Below are positions 46,940 to 57,363 of a DNA stretch of 64,000 nt, piece by piece. Position numbers and translations under genes: made by a program. The DNA is from Camelimonas lactis. Lineage in GTDB: Bacteria; Pseudomonadota; Alphaproteobacteria; Rhizobiales; Beijerinckiaceae. The notes under the pieces were generated by a model. That model made no database searches. It was not told the DNA's origin and saw only the letters and a list, made by a program, of their open reading frames with translations. The stretch spans positions 107,276 to 171,275 of the forward strand of contig NZ_SLWL01000011.1 in assembly GCF_004342915.1 (NCBI RefSeq), given 5' to 3'. Position 1 is the first letter of the stretch; each line of letters opens with the position of its first letter.

Positions 46940-49627
46940 ATGGCAGGCGCGATAGTGAAGCGGTTTCAGGGCGCGGCGCGGACGAGGCGGCGGCCAGGGC
47001 TGGGCGCCCTGGCGTTGCTGGCGCTGTTCGCCGCGATGCTTCCCGGGCAACTGGCGGTGGGCCAGACCAGCCCCACCGCGCCGCAGCAATCCGGCCCACA
47101 GCAATCCGGCCCGCAGCAGCCCCGCCCACAGCAACCTGGCCCGCAGCAGCCCGCCGCGCCAGCAACGCCCGCCGCCGAAGCGCCGGCGCCGCCCGCTTCC
47201 CCCTCTGTTGATGAGGCGACGCGCATTTCAGCGGAGGCCCGGGCCAGGCTTCTGGCTTCCGCACGCGTGGTTTTCGACCGGGAGAAGGTGCGGCTGGCGG
47301 AAATCGAAACCGTGCTGGCCAGACGCAACCACACCGGCGCCCAGCTCGATGACCTGCGCAGCCAGCTGGCCACATCGACAGCGGCGTTGCAGGGCGCCCT
47401 CGGCCCGCTGACCCAGCGCGCCAACGCCGCCAAGGCCCTTCTGGACCAGCTTGGACCCAAGCCGGATGAGAAGAAAGATGGGCCGGAAACGGCCGAAGCC
47501 GCCGCTGAACGCGAAAACCGCCAGCACAATTACAGCGAGATCAGCGACACGGCCCGGATCGGCCACGCCCTGCTGCTTCAGGCGAACCAGCTGGCGGAAA
47601 CCGTGTCCGGCGAGCGGCGCAGCCAGTTCACCCACGCCCTGTTCGATCACACCTGGAGTATTTTCAGCCCTGAGCTGTGGTCTTTCGTGGCGACGGCGGC
47701 CCCATCCAACCTGAAAGCCCTGGTCACCATCGGTTCGGACTGGCTGTCGGCGCTGCAGGAGCGCATCGCGGACCGGCGCATGTTGCCCTTCGGGCTGTCG
47801 CTGGTCGCGCTCGGGCTGGTCTGGCTGGCCCGGCGTTTCCTGCTGCGGCGGCTGCACGCCCGCATCATCAGCTACAACGCGCCCGGGCAGTTGCGGCGCG
47901 CTGTCTCCGGCCTTTTCGTCACCGTCAGCGACACGGCCGCCGTGGCGCTGGGCTGCTGGCTGCTTTATCTCGGCCTCGATGGCAGCGGCCTCACCCCGGC
48001 CAGCGTCGATCCGCTGATCCGTTCGGTGCTCCAGGCCATCGTCGCCGTCACCCTCATGCGTGGGCTCATCGTCGCCCTGCTGGCGCCGAACACGCCGCAA
48101 TGGCGCATTCTCGCCATTCCCGACCAGACCGCTGGGCCGGTGGCCAGGGCGCTGACGGCCGCCGTCGGCCTGGTGGTGGCCGGCTGGGCGCTGGGCGAGG
48201 TGCTGGAAGCCAGCGGTGGCGACCGGGCCACGGCGACAGCGCTGGACGCCGTCATCAACGCCGGCGTCGCGCTGGTGCTCGTGCGCATGCTGCGGCGGAT
48301 GCGCGATGGCGTCGACTGCGAGGAGCAAAGCCTCGGCCCCTACATTCCGGCTGGCGGCGCGGCCACGGGCGTGTGGCGGCTCGGGGCGTGGATCCTTGCA
48401 TTCCTGATCCTGGCGGCGACAGCGGCGGGCTTCATTCCGCTGGCGAATTTTCTGATCAACCAGACCCTGTGGACGCTGACGCTGCTCGCCGTGCTCAAGC
48501 TGCTGCTGGTGATGGTCGATGAGGGCATCGACCAGGCGTTTGGCGACAACAGCCGGATGTCGCTGGCGATGCAAACGACCGTCGGCGTGCGCAAGCGCTC
48601 GCTGCAACAGCTGGGCGTGGTGCTCGCCGGCGTGCTGCGCATCACGCTCATCGCCTTGGCCGCGCTGCTGGCCCTGGCCCCGTTTGGCATCCAGTCGACT
48701 GACTTCATCGGCTCGGTGCGCAACGTGTTTTTCGGGCTGAGCGTGGCCGGCTTCAACATCTCGCCAGTCAGCATCCTGTGGGGCCTCGCGCTGCTGGTTG
48801 TCGGCGTTATTGTCACCCGCGCCTTCCAGGGCTGGCTGCAACAGAAATTCCTGCCGGCGACCAATCTCGATTCGGGCCTGCGCAATTCCATCACCACCGC
48901 CACGGGCTATCTGGGCGTGTTCATCGTGGTGGCGGCGACGCTGGCCAATTTCGGCCTGAGCCTTGACCGCATCGCCATCGTCGCCGGCGCCCTGTCGGTC
49001 GGCATCGGCTTTGGCCTGCAATCGATCGTCAACAATTTCGTTTCCGGCCTCATCCTGCTGTGGGACCGCTCGATCAGCGTCGGCGACTGGATCGTGGTTG
49101 GGGCCGAACAGGGCTATGTGAAGCGCATCAGCGTGCGGGCCACGGAAATCCAGACCTTCGAGCGCGCCTCGATCATCGTGCCCAACTCCACCCTGGTCTC
49201 GGGAACGGTGAAAAACTGGCTGCGCAACAACCGCACCGGGCGCATCGCCATCACCGTCGGCACGGGCTTCCAGAAAAATCCCCAGGTCGTGGCTGATCTG
49301 CTGCTGAAATGCGCCAACGCCCACCCGGATGTGCTGCGCGAGCCGAAACCCACGGTGCTGTTCAGCAATTTCACCACGACGACGCAGGAATACGACCTGC
49401 GCTGCTTCTCTGACGTGGAGGCGATGTCGCGAATCCGCAGCGATCTGAACTACCGGATCTTCGCGGCGCTGACCGAGGCCGGGATTTATGCGACGCCCGG
49501 GCCGGCGCTCAGCGAGGTGCGCCTGCTGCTGCCAGAGGACCTGCAGCGCGCCATCGGCGAACGCGCCGCGCCAGCGGGACGCACGGCCGGCGCCGCAACG
49601 CCCGGGCAGCCGGCAACGGACTCTTGA
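46940..49627 (+). CDS. DUF3772 and MscS domain mechanosensitive channel
   Basis: An 895-aa inner-membrane channel from the ATG at 46940 (GGAG upstream). Signal peptide, then a Pro/Gln-rich linker with repeated GPQQ units (about residues 38-60), the DUF3772 periplasmic region, about ten helices, and a C-terminal MscS core. The pore helix and cytoplasmic gate region GALSVGIGFGLQSIVNNFVS followed by GLILLWDRSISVGDWIVV is canonical. It is likely to release solutes on osmotic downshift; large members of this family may also sense periplasmic cues. Confidence 0.9.
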   Translation: MAGAIVKRFQGAARTRRRPGLGALALLALFAAMLPGQLAVGQTSPTAPQQSGPQQSGPQQPRPQQPGPQQPAAPATPAAEAPAPPASPSVDEATRISAEARARLLASARVVFDREKVRLAEIETVLARRNHTGAQLDDLRSQLATSTAALQGALGPLTQRANAAKALLDQLGPKPDEKKDGPETAEAAAERENRQHNYSEISDTARIGHALLLQANQLAETVSGERRSQFTHALFDHTWSIFSPELWSFVATAAPSNLKALVTIGSDWLSALQERIADRRMLPFGLSLVALGLVWLARRFLLRRLHARIISYNAPGQLRRAVSGLFVTVSDTAAVALGCWLLYLGLDGSGLTPASVDPLIRSVLQAIVAVTLMRGLIVALLAPNTPQWRILAIPDQTAGPVARALTAAVGLVVAGWALGEVLEASGGDRATATALDAVINAGVALVLVRMLRRMRDGVDCEEQSLGPYIPAGGAATGVWRLGAWILAFLILAATAAGFIPLANFLINQTLWTLTLLAVLKLLLVMVDEGIDQAFGDNSRMSLAMQTTVGVRKRSLQQLGVVLAGVLRITLIALAALLALAPFGIQSTDFIGSVRNVFFGLSVAGFNISPVSILWGLALLVVGVIVTRAFQGWLQQKFLPATNLDSGLRNSITTATGYLGVFIVVAATLANFGLSLDRIAIVAGALSVGIGFGLQSIVNNFVSGLILLWDRSISVGDWIVVGAEQGYVKRISVRATEIQTFERASIIVPNSTLVSGTVKNWLRNNRTGRIAITVGTGFQKNPQVVADLLLKCANAHPDVLREPKPTVLFSNFTTTTQEYDLRCFSDVEAMSRIRSDLNYRIFAALTEAGIYATPGPALSEVRLLLPEDLQRAIGERAAPAGRTAGAATPGQPATDS

Positions 49628-49735
49628 CGATTGGACAGGCAGGGTGCGCGGCGCGCCCGGCGACCGACAGGCCCGGGCCGCGCGCCCATCAATGCGGCGC
49701 GTTTATCTGATGAAAAGCCATCGCTTTTCCCGGAA

Positions 49736-50290
49736 ATGCCCCGAACCTGGAGCCGCCCCTTGCCCCCCGTCCCTCCCCGCTCCCTTTTCCGCTCCAGCAT
49801 CGTGGCGATCCCGGCGCTGGCCGTCGCCGCCGTGCTGGCGGGTTGCGCCAGCCAGCCGCCCGCACCCGCAACGCGCCAGCCGGCGTTTTACGCCAACCTC
49901 GGTGAACCGGGCGCGCGCCTTGATGGGGCCGATGCGGCCCAGACCATCAATCTCTTCCGCCAGCGCCATGGCCTCGCGCCACTGGACCTCGACCCGGAAC
50001 TGACCGCACTGGCCAGCCGTGAGGCAACCGCCATGGCCGGTCGCGACGCGCCGGCCTCCGCCGACGCCCTGCGCCGCGCCCTCGCCAGCCGTGGCGTCAG
50101 CGCGCCAATGGTCAACATGTCGGCCGGTTACCGCACCATGGCGGAAGCGTTTTCCGGCTGGCGCGACTCGCCGGCCCACAACGCCGCCATGCTGAACCCG
50201 CGCGCCACACGCATGGGCGTCGCCGCCGCCAGCGCCCGGCCGGGCTCGAAATACCGGGTGTACTGGACGCTGGTCACGGCCGGTCCCTGA
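49736..50290 (+). CDS. CAP-domain lipoprotein
   Basis: A 184-aa secreted protein with a lipobox: VAAVLAGCASQPP, so Cys about 38 is probably lipidated and the protein anchored to a membrane in the periplasm. The CAP/SCP-like domain follows, with LFRQRHGLAPLDLDPELTAL and a conserved HNAAMLNPRATRMGV. Function of bacterial CAP proteins is mostly unknown. It lies 108 bp after the MscS gene on the same strand and may share its transcript. Confidence 0.85.
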   Translation: MPRTWSRPLPPVPPRSLFRSSIVAIPALAVAAVLAGCASQPPAPATRQPAFYANLGEPGARLDGADAAQTINLFRQRHGLAPLDLDPELTALASREATAMAGRDAPASADALRRALASRGVSAPMVNMSAGYRTMAEAFSGWRDSPAHNAAMLNPRATRMGVAAASARPGSKYRVYWTLVTAGP

Positions 50291-50307
50291 CCCCAGTTCC
50301 GGCCTGT

Positions 50308-50790
50308 TCACGTATCCTGGGGCCCCGCGCCTTGATGGAAACCCGCGTCGGCGGCCACGGCGTCGCGCGGCGGCGTGGCGTACCAGACGAGCACCCCGAT
50401 AAGGCCGATCGGCGTCAACAGCGACAGCAATTGCAGCCAGCCGCTGCGATTGAGGTCGTGCAAACGGCGCGCCGAGACGGCCAGCATCGGTAGCAAAACC
50501 GCCAGGCTCCAGAGCGACTCCATGACGCCCGACCGGTCGATGATCGCAAGGATCAACGAAACACAGATTGACATGAGAACGGGCCACCAGAATTCCGAGC
50601 GGCTCGCCCGGCCCGAGAAGGAAGCGTAATTTCTGAAAAAGCTCGCGATCGCCGCCGGGAAATCATGCGGCTGGCCCGGCTCCGCGCCGAACCGGTTGGG
50701 GCCCGCCGGCGGCTTGCGCAACACGAAAAACAGCGGCACGACCACCAGAAGAACTAGAATGAGCCAGTGCCAGATCGATAATCCGCCCAC
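50308..50790 (-). CDS. DUF805 membrane protein
   Basis: A 160-aa protein. One N-terminal helix (IWHWLILVLLVVVPLFFVL), then the DUF805 core: FFRNYASFSGRASRSEFWWP, helices, and RRLHDLNRSGWLQLLSLL. The true start is the GTG at 50790, which has GGAGGAGG six bases upstream; a TTG at 50811 is further out. Function unknown. Confidence 0.87.
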   Translation of the reverse strand: MGGLSIWHWLILVLLVVVPLFFVLRKPPAGPNRFGAEPGQPHDFPAAIASFFRNYASFSGRASRSEFWWPVLMSICVSLILAIIDRSGVMESLWSLAVLLPMLAVSARRLHDLNRSGWLQLLSLLTPIGLIGVLVWYATPPRDAVAADAGFHQGAGPQDT

Positions 50791-50990
50791 GGCGACCTCC
50801 TCCAATCTCAAAAGCCTGAACCAACAACAACCGGTGGCGCCGCCATGACCAAAGCCGCCCCGGCCGGCAGCCGGACAGGCGACCTGCCGGATTATGGCGC
50901 GCGCGACGGCGTGGCTTGTCCGTTATGTCGCGCCCTCAGGCTCCCGGACCTTTCAGGCGCAAACTTCAAGTGACGGCTCCGGGCGGATTT

Positions 50991-51293
50991 TCAGGCAGGG
51001 TCCCGGGCGCCGCCAGCCTGGCCCGGTTCATCGGGCGTGCGCGCGGTTATCGCCAGGGCGTGGATGCGGTCCGGCGTCAGCTGGTCCGCCAGTTCGGCGT
51101 TGACCATACGGTGCCGCTCCAGCCGGGACTTGCCGCTGAAGGCGGCCGACACAATGTATACGGAGTAATGGGTTTCGCCCTCCGGCCGCGCTCCGGCATG
51201 GCCAGCGTGCCGGTGGGAATCGTCAACGACCTCCAGCGCCAGCGGTGTGAACGCCGCCTGAAGACGATCGCGGATCAGGTCTGCGCGCGTCAT
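50991..51293 (-). CDS. BolA-family protein
   Basis: A 100-aa protein with the BolA fold: the conserved DDSHRHAGHAGARP region includes the invariant His, followed by THYSVYIVSAAFSGKSRLERH and HALAITARTP. BolA proteins work with monothiol glutaredoxins in iron-sulfur and iron regulation. AAGGAG precedes the start. In Hyphomicrobiales a bolA gene often neighbours the J-domain gene and cobS, as here. Confidence 0.92.
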   Translation of the reverse strand: MTRADLIRDRLQAAFTPLALEVVDDSHRHAGHAGARPEGETHYSVYIVSAAFSGKSRLERHRMVNAELADQLTPDRIHALAITARTPDEPGQAGGARDPA

Positions 51294-52044
51294 GGTTTGC
51301 TCCTTCTGGCGTGAAGCCTTCTGCCCCGCCGGAAACGCGGGGCCGCCGCAACTGTTGCTGAAAACCTGCCGGTACGGCGCGGCGACTATTTTGACCACCG
51401 TTTTTCCACCGGCGCCAGACCCCGCGCCATAGTTGGAGCCGAGCCGGCGCGGCCAGTGTTTTCGCCATGTTTTCAGGCGGGAATTGAGGCAGGCGTTCCC
51501 ATGGCGACAGCCACGGGGGCCCTTGCGGTGATTTTCGTGGCGTGCGCGGGCTGGCCGCGTCTGTTATCATGTGCGCCCGCCAGGACCCGGATTGCACCGG
51601 GGTGGAGGGGATTTGCCTGGCGATACTGGCGGCGTTACGCCGCGCGGGATCGTTGATCCCGACAAAAGCCCGCGACGGCGACGGACTGCCCGCCCCGCCG
51701 CCACGCCCTTCCCGCGCGCCCGGGGTCGGAGCCGGACAGCTGCGCCCGGCGCAGGCGCGACCCGACGCGAGAACCTGATCGGCATGCCCCGGGGATCTGG
51801 CCGGGACCTGACGTCGTTCCGGCTCTGGCGCCGGGGGACCAGAAATGACCGGCCAGAAATTTCGGCGAGAGGTTTCGGGCCGGAATGTTGGGCCAGCCCT
51901 TCGGGGACCGGGCCATGTTTCAGGGCGAAGCGCCGTGCGGCCCCCGCCGGAGTTCGCCCTGCCTTTTTGTGTGGACGCATACGTCCGGAACGGAGCGCGC
52001 CTTCGCTCCGGGCCATGCGCCGGGATTGCAAGACGCACGGACAA
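51294..52044. other. Long intergenic region between bolA and the J-domain gene
   Basis: 751 bp, G/C-rich. A reading frame runs in from upstream into the J-domain gene, but its sequence is low-complexity Arg/Pro/Gly and does not look like protein. No tRNA, terminator or repeat is evident. It must contain the promoters of the two divergent genes. Confidence 0.4.
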
Positions 52045-52641
52045 ATGGATTTCAATTCACCCCTCTTTGACCGCATCCGCGCCAGTCGCAAGAAGGAAGA
52101 AGAGCCGCGGCCGCAGACGGCGGCCTGCGACCATCCGGGCTGCCGCGAACCTGGCCTGCACCGCGCGCCCAAGGGGCGACAGCGGGAGGGGCAGTACTGG
52201 CGCTTTTGCCTTGAGCACGTGCGCGCCTACAACCAGTCCTACAACTATTTCAATGGCATGGATGACGACGCCGTCGCCAGCCACCAGAAGGCGGACCAGG
52301 TGGGGCATCGCCCGACCTGGAAGATGGGCGTCAAGGGCTCCGCCGGCATGCGCTCGAAAATCGATACGAGCGGCCGGGTCGCCGACCCCTTCAACCTGTT
52401 CCGCAGCGCGGCGGCGCAGCGCAACCCGGCGACGGCGCCGCGCGTCGGGCTTGCCGCCCGCAAGGCGCTGGAGACGCTCGGCCTTGACGAGAACGCCGAC
52501 GCGGCCGCCATCAAGACGCGTTACAAATTGCTGGTGAAACGTTTTCACCCCGACGCCAATGGCGGCGACCGCAGTTTCGAGGCGCGGTTCCAGGAAATCA
52601 TAAAGGCGCACGGCGTGCTGCGCGCCCAGGGCCTCTGCTGA
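52045..52641 (+). CDS. J-domain protein with N-terminal Cys cluster
   Basis: A 198-aa DnaJ-like protein found next to bolA and cobS in related bacteria. It begins MDFNSPLFDRIRASRKK, has a small Cys/His region (CDHPGC...FCLEH, about 28-58) that may bind zinc, then YNQSYNYFNGM. The C-terminal J domain carries KRFHPDANGGD, the HPD tripeptide that stimulates Hsp70. No strong ribosome site, but the start fits the family N-terminus. The client is unknown. Confidence 0.87.
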   Translation: MDFNSPLFDRIRASRKKEEEPRPQTAACDHPGCREPGLHRAPKGRQREGQYWRFCLEHVRAYNQSYNYFNGMDDDAVASHQKADQVGHRPTWKMGVKGSAGMRSKIDTSGRVADPFNLFRSAAAQRNPATAPRVGLAARKALETLGLDENADAAAIKTRYKLLVKRFHPDANGGDRSFEARFQEIIKAHGVLRAQGLC

Positions 52642-53204
52642 GTTCACGCAGGCAAAAAGCTGCGCCGGACAATGGGGACGCGGGCGGGCGCGACGACGCG
52701 GATTGACCGCCCGTCCCGGAAAATCCCGGCCTCCAGCCTGCCCGCAACGGCGCGCCGCCCCGAATCCCGACAAAAACGCCGCTCGGCGCCCCTGTCATGA
52801 GCCCGAAACATTGCCCCCCGGGCAAACGGGTTCTAGAACTGTGAGTGTCGCCTGTGCGTTGGCGGCGCGCCCATATCGGGAGCAGCGCCGGGCCGGCCCT
52901 TTATCCGGGCAGGTTCTGGCGTTCACATCCAGATGGCGGACCCGTCTCCGGTCACGGCCGGGGGTCCCCATGTCGTATGGCGGCGTTCCGCCGCCAGATG
53001 ACCGGACCACGCTCCCGGGCCTGGCGACATGCGTTTGACCTTTGATATCCGGCCCGCCCGGGCGCACTTTCAAAAGCCAAATTCGCAGGCCGCCGGAAAC
53101 ATCATGTGGGTGGTCTTTTGATTCCCGCGTTCGCGCCACCCCCCGGGTCAGGCGGGACGCCGGAATCAAAGGACCACCAGGCCGGCTGCTGATCGAGGAA
53201 TTAC
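52642..53204. other. cobS leader region
   Basis: 563 bp without a gene. Two hairpins stand out: TGGCGGCG-TTC-CGCCGCCA at 52978-52996, and a 21-bp inverted repeat (53109-53129 and 53158-53178) listed separately. No B12 riboswitch consensus is visible. Confidence 0.5.
53109..53178. repeat. 21-bp inverted repeat just upstream of cobS
   Basis: The left arm (53109-53129) begins GGTGGTCTTTTGATTCC; the right arm (53158-53178) is its reverse complement at 19 of 21 positions. The loop is 28 nt. It ends 26 nt before the cobS start, so in mRNA it would form a strong hairpin near the ribosome site. Confidence 0.75.
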
Positions 53205-54191
53205 ATGCAAGCCCCAAGCGCGTCATCCGGCGTTCCGGATGTGAAAGTCTCCGTCCGCGAGCTCTTCGGCATCGTTTCCGACATGGAGGTTCCCGCCTTC
53301 TCCGCCCGCGACGAGCATGTGCCGGAAATCGACCCCGATTACCTGTTCGACCGCGAGACCACGCTCGCGATTCTCGCCGGCTTCGCCTTCAACCGCCGCG
53401 TGATGATCACCGGCTACCATGGCACCGGCAAATCCACCCACATCGAGCAGGTGGCGGCGCGCCTCAACTGGCCGTGCGTGCGCGTCAACCTCGACAGCCA
53501 CGTGTCGCGCGTCGATCTGGTCGGCAAGGACGCCATTGTCCTGCAGGACGGCAAGCAGATTACCGAGTTCCGCGACGGCATCCTGCCGTGGGCGCTGCAG
53601 AACAACGTCGCCCTGGTGTTCGACGAATATGACGCCGGCCGCGCCGACGTGATGTTCGTGATCCAGCGCGTGCTGGAAGTCTCCGGCAAGCTGACGCTGC
53701 TCGACCAGAACCGCGTCATCCACCCGCACCCGTCGTTCCGCCTGTTCGCCACGGCCAACACGGTTGGCCTCGGCGACACCTCCGGCCTGTACCACGGCAC
53801 CCAGCAGATCAACCAGGGCCAGATGGACCGCTGGTCGATCGTGGTGACGCTGAACTACCTGCCGCACGAGCGCGAGGTGGACATCGTGCTCTCCAAGGCG
53901 CCGCACTATCGCGACAGCGCCACGGGCCGCGACACGGTCGACCGCATGGTGCGGCTGGCCGCCCTGACCCGCAACGCCTTCATGAACGGCGACCTCTCCA
54001 CGGTGATGAGCCCGCGCACGGTCATCACCTGGGCCGAGAACGCCCGCATCTTTGGCGACGTGGGCATGGCGTTCCGCCTGACCTTCCTCAACAAGTGCGA
54101 CGAGCTGGAGCGCGCCCTGGTGGCGGAGTTCTACCAGCGCTGCTTCGGCAAGGAGCTGCCGGAAAGCGCCGCCAATCTGGCGCTGGCCTGA
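53205..54191 (+). CDS. cobS: Cobaltochelatase subunit CobS
   Basis: A 328-aa AAA+ ATPase subunit of the aerobic cobaltochelatase that inserts cobalt into hydrogenobyrinate diamide. Walker [20 protein letters not shown]; Walker [12 protein letters not shown]; sensor region [17 protein letters not shown]. Works with CobT and the large CobN, which is not in this window. cobT follows 250 bp downstream on the same strand. Confidence 0.95.
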   Translation: MQAPSASSGVPDVKVSVRELFGIVSDMEVPAFSARDEHVPEIDPDYLFDRETTLAILAGFAFNRRVMITGYHGTGKSTHIEQVAARLNWPCVRVNLDSHVSRVDLVGKDAIVLQDGKQITEFRDGILPWALQNNVALVFDEYDAGRADVMFVIQRVLEVSGKLTLLDQNRVIHPHPSFRLFATANTVGLGDTSGLYHGTQQINQGQMDRWSIVVTLNYLPHEREVDIVLSKAPHYRDSATGRDTVDRMVRLAALTRNAFMNGDLSTVMSPRTVITWAENARIFGDVGMAFRLTFLNKCDELERALVAEFYQRCFGKELPESAANLALA

Positions 54192-54441
54192 CAGACCTGG
54201 ACGACGCGCGCGCCGGAGATGTTCGTAACGCGCGCCGCCCGACCGGATGAACCGGGGCGCCGCCCCCGAAACGCGGCCCGGCGACATCGACGCCTTTCGC
54301 GCCCGGCCAGCGGCCCGGCGTGAAAGGCCCGGAGCACGCCGGATCGGGCGGGGCGGCGGCCGGCCATTTTGATCTGATGCGTCCTGCTGGCCAGGCGGCC
54401 GCCGCCTCGCCAGCGAACGCTTTGACAGGGAACAGGCGATC

Positions 54442-56340
54442 GTGACGATCCCGAACACCCGCCCGGCGGGCGCCAGGCCCACCCCCACCGAGCCACTGAA
54501 GCGGGCCGTTGGCGACTGCATGCGGGCCATGGCCGGCAATGCGACGCTGGAGGTGACCTTCGGCACGGACAAGCCGAGCCTGGTCGTTGACCGCGCCCGC
54601 ATTCCCGAACCACCCCGCAAGATGTCGGCGGCGGACGTGGCGGTGATGCGCGGCCACGCCGATTCGATGGCGCTGCGCCTCGCCTGCCATGACGACGCGG
54701 TGCACCGCAAATTCGCGCCGGAAAGCCCGCAGGCCCGCGCCGTCTATGACGCGGTGGAGCAGGCCCGCGTCGACGCCATCGGCAGCCGCCGCATGACCGG
54801 ATCGGCCAGCAATATCGCCGCCATGCTGGAGGACCGCTACGCCCGCGCCAATCTCCAGCACGTCGCCGACCGGGCCGACGCGCCGCTGGCCGATGCGCTG
54901 GCGATGCTGGCGCGCGAGCGCCTGACCGGCCTGCCGCCGCCGCCCGCCATCCGCCGCGTGGTGGACCTGTGGCGCGAAGGGGTTGAGCACAAGGCGGCCG
55001 CCAGCCTCGACGCCCTGCTCGATTCACTCACCGACCAGAAGAAATTCGCCCGCACGGTGCGTGAACTGCTCTCAAGCCTCGACATCGCCGACGAACTCGA
55101 CGCCGATGAGAGCGAGGACGATGACGACAGCCAGGAAGACGCCCCCGAATCGGGCGCCGACCAGGAGCAGGGCGAGGGCGACCAGCAGGACACGGGCGAA
55201 CGCGGCGACGCGGAGCTGTCCGAGGATGTCTCCGAGGAGATGCAGGAAGGCGCCATGGAGGCGGACGACGCCCCGCCTGGCGAACTTCCCGATGAATCGG
55301 ACCTCGGCGATTCCGAAAGCTCCGGCGAGACGCCGCGACCGCCGCAGACGAAGCCCGGCGACAATCGCGCCACGGATTACAAGGCCTACGCCCCGCGTTT
55401 CGACGAGGTGGTGACCGCCGAGGAACTGTGCGATCCCGAAGAGCTGACGCGGCTGCGCGGCTATCTGGACAAGCAGCTGGCCAATCTGCAGGGCGTGGTG
55501 GCCCGCCTCGCCAACCGCCTGCAACGCAAGCTGCAGGCGCAGCAGAACCGCGCCTGGGAATTTGACCTCGAAGAGGGCATGCTCGATCCGGCGCGGCTGC
55601 CGCGGGTCATCATCGACCCGTTCCAGGCGCTGTCGTTCAAGCAGGAGAAAGACACCAACTTCCGCGATACGGTGGTGACGCTGCTGATCGACAATTCCGG
55701 CTCGATGCGCGGCCGGCCGATCACCGTGGCGGCGACCTGCGCCGACGTGCTGGCGCGCACCCTGGAGCGGTGCGGCGTCAAGGCCGAAATCCTGGGCTTC
55801 ACCACCCGCGCCTGGAAGGGCGGCCAGTCGCGCGAGCTCTGGCTGCAATCGGGCAAGCCCGCCAACCCGGGCCGCCTCAACGATCTGCGCCACATCATCT
55901 ACAAGGCCGCCGACGCGCCGTGGCGGCGGGCGCGCAAGAATCTGGGCCTGATGATGCGCGAGGGCCTGCTGAAGGAAAACATCGACGGCGAGGCGCTGGA
56001 CTGGGCCCACAAGCGGCTGCTGGGGCGGCCCGAGCAGCGCAAGATCCTGATGGTGATCTCGGACGGCGCGCCGGTGGACGATTCCACCCTGTCGGTGAAT
56101 CCCGGCAACTATCTGGAGCGCCACCTGCGCCAGATCATCGCCGAGATCGAGCAGCGCTCGCCGGTGGAGCTGATCGCCATCGGCATTGGCCACGACGTCA
56201 CCCGCTATTACCGGCGCGCCGTCACCATCGTCGACGCCGAGGAGCTGGGCGGCGCCATGACCGACAAGCTGGCGGAGCTGTTTGATGAGACCCCGGCGCC
56301 GCGCGCTGGCCGCGCGCCGCGAACAGCGCGCGGCCGGTAG
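54442..56340 (+). CDS. cobT: Cobaltochelatase subunit CobT
   Basis: A 632-aa partner of CobS. The N-terminal half is followed by a strongly acidic linker (about 215-300, [17 protein letters not shown] and similar), then a C-terminal von Willebrand A domain with the MIDAS motif [11 protein letters not shown] (about 416) and [14 protein letters not shown] start at 54442. The architecture is that of CobT from Pseudomonas and rhizobia. Co-transcription with cobS is likely. Confidence 0.95.
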   Translation: MTIPNTRPAGARPTPTEPLKRAVGDCMRAMAGNATLEVTFGTDKPSLVVDRARIPEPPRKMSAADVAVMRGHADSMALRLACHDDAVHRKFAPESPQARAVYDAVEQARVDAIGSRRMTGSASNIAAMLEDRYARANLQHVADRADAPLADALAMLARERLTGLPPPPAIRRVVDLWREGVEHKAAASLDALLDSLTDQKKFARTVRELLSSLDIADELDADESEDDDDSQEDAPESGADQEQGEGDQQDTGERGDAELSEDVSEEMQEGAMEADDAPPGELPDESDLGDSESSGETPRPPQTKPGDNRATDYKAYAPRFDEVVTAEELCDPEELTRLRGYLDKQLANLQGVVARLANRLQRKLQAQQNRAWEFDLEEGMLDPARLPRVIIDPFQALSFKQEKDTNFRDTVVTLLIDNSGSMRGRPITVAATCADVLARTLERCGVKAEILGFTTRAWKGGQSRELWLQSGKPANPGRLNDLRHIIYKAADAPWRRARKNLGLMMREGLLKENIDGEALDWAHKRLLGRPEQRKILMVISDGAPVDDSTLSVNPGNYLERHLRQIIAEIEQRSPVELIAIGIGHDVTRYYRRAVTIVDAEELGGAMTDKLAELFDETPAPRAGRAPRTARGR

Positions 56341-56493
56341 GGTTTTGCGGCGACAGCCGGCTGACGGAAACTGGATGGCGCGGGCAACCGCGCCGTTTGT
56401 TTTGGGCGCGGAGGGCTGGGAGACTGATCGCGCGGCGGCCCCGCATCCGGCGCGACGTCGCATGGACGCCAGCGCGGCGCCGCGCAAGGCAGG

Positions 56494-56597
56494 CGCAGCC
56501 TGGGAAGCCCCAGGCCCAGGCGCAGCCCAGGTCAGGCCCGACGCAGCCCAGGTCAGGCCCGGCGCAGCCTGCAAAATCAGAGCCCGGCGCAGCCTGG
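56494..56597. repeat. Degenerate 21-bp tandem repeat between cobT and rpmB
   Basis: A unit starting CGCAGCCCAGG and ending CAGGCCCG repeats at 56521-56541 and 56542-56562, with degraded copies at 56494, 56563 and 56588. The 425-bp gap from 56341 otherwise holds only the terminator at 56649. Confidence 0.7.
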
Positions 56598-56648
56598 GGA
56601 GCACGAAAAGCCCGTCCCCCGTAGCGGAGCAATACGACGCCAGACAAC

Positions 56649-56673
56649 AAAAAAGGCGGCCAGGGCCGCCTTT
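56649..56673 (-). terminator. rpmB terminator
   Basis: AAAGGCGGC-CAGG-GCCGCCTTT, 9-bp stem; on the minus strand it is followed by six T residues. rpmB ends at 56766. Confidence 0.88.
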
Positions 56674-56765
56674 CCTTCGGGCTAATCCAGCTCCGCAACC
56701 GGAGCCATGCCCTTGTGTTCACGCACGCCCTGACGTCTGGCGTCGGGTCATGCGACCGTCGCGCC

Positions 56766-57056
56766 TCAGTTGGCGGCGGCGGCCTTCTTCTCGATCTCGC
56801 GCTTCAGGGCGAGCGCGCCCTGCGACAGCTCGGAAGCCGAAGCCTTGGCGAGGAAGCCGTCCAGGCCGCCGCGGTGCTCGACCGTGCGGAGGGCGGCGGC
56901 GCTGACGCGGAAGCGAACGGCGCGCTCAAGGGCCTCCGACTGGAGGGTCACATTGCACAGGTTCGGAAGGAACCGGCGCTTGGTCTTACGATTGGAGTGG
57001 CTCACGAGATGGCCGGTCAGAACGGCCTTCCCAGTCAGCTCGCAACGGCGGGCCAT
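56766..57056 (-). CDS. rpmB: 50S ribosomal protein L28
   Basis: A 96-aa L28. [20 protein letters not shown] followed by [16 protein letters not shown] is the family N-terminus; the rest has [15 protein letters not shown]. It has its own promoter 86 bp upstream of the start and a strong terminator. Single Cys residues remain at C5 and in NLCNV, so this is not a clear zinc-free paralogue. Confidence 0.96.
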   Translation of the reverse strand: MARRCELTGKAVLTGHLVSHSNRKTKRRFLPNLCNVTLQSEALERAVRFRVSAAALRTVEHRGGLDGFLAKASASELSQGALALKREIEKKAAAAN

Positions 57057-57141
57057 GATCGTTGTCCTGCTCAACGGCGAAGCGGCGCGGTCCCCAAATG
57101 GCGGACAGCTTGCTTGACCGACAATTCCATGAAGTGCCGGA

Positions 57142-57170
57142 GCTATAATGGCGCGCGGCGGCAGCGTCAA
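57142..57170 (-). promoter_or_regulatory. Promoter for rpmB
   Basis: On the minus strand TTGACG (57165-57170), 17-bp spacer, TATAGC (57142-57147). The rest of the 307-bp rpmB/maeB gap shows no gene. Confidence 0.75.
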
Positions 57171-57363
57171 GCCATTGTCCCCACAGGCGCGGACAAATGT
57201 CCTCATCCGGCAAGAGCAACCAGCGCTGCGGCCGATAACCGGCGGCGGGGATGCAAAACGTCACCCGGGCTTCACCATACAGAAACCGGAATCATGCCAT
57301 AAGGCCGCCCACCATCTGACATCTGGCGCGCGCCCCGGGGGCTGCGCATGCGGAGGACATACT

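Noticed and set aside
44736..47375. Large minus-strand frames opposite the RND pump and the start of the MscS gene
   Set aside because: Composition typical of antisense frames in high-GC DNA; no recognisable domain.
51571..52044. N-terminal extension of the J-domain protein
   Set aside because: In frame but low-complexity Arg/Pro/Gly; the family N-terminus starts at MDFNSPLFDRIR (52045).
52642..53204. B12 riboswitch upstream of cobS
   Set aside because: No B12-box-like GCCACTG segment or matching pairing architecture found; only simple hairpins.
56494..56597. CRISPR array
   Set aside because: Units are contiguous and degenerate without unique spacers, and no cas genes are present.
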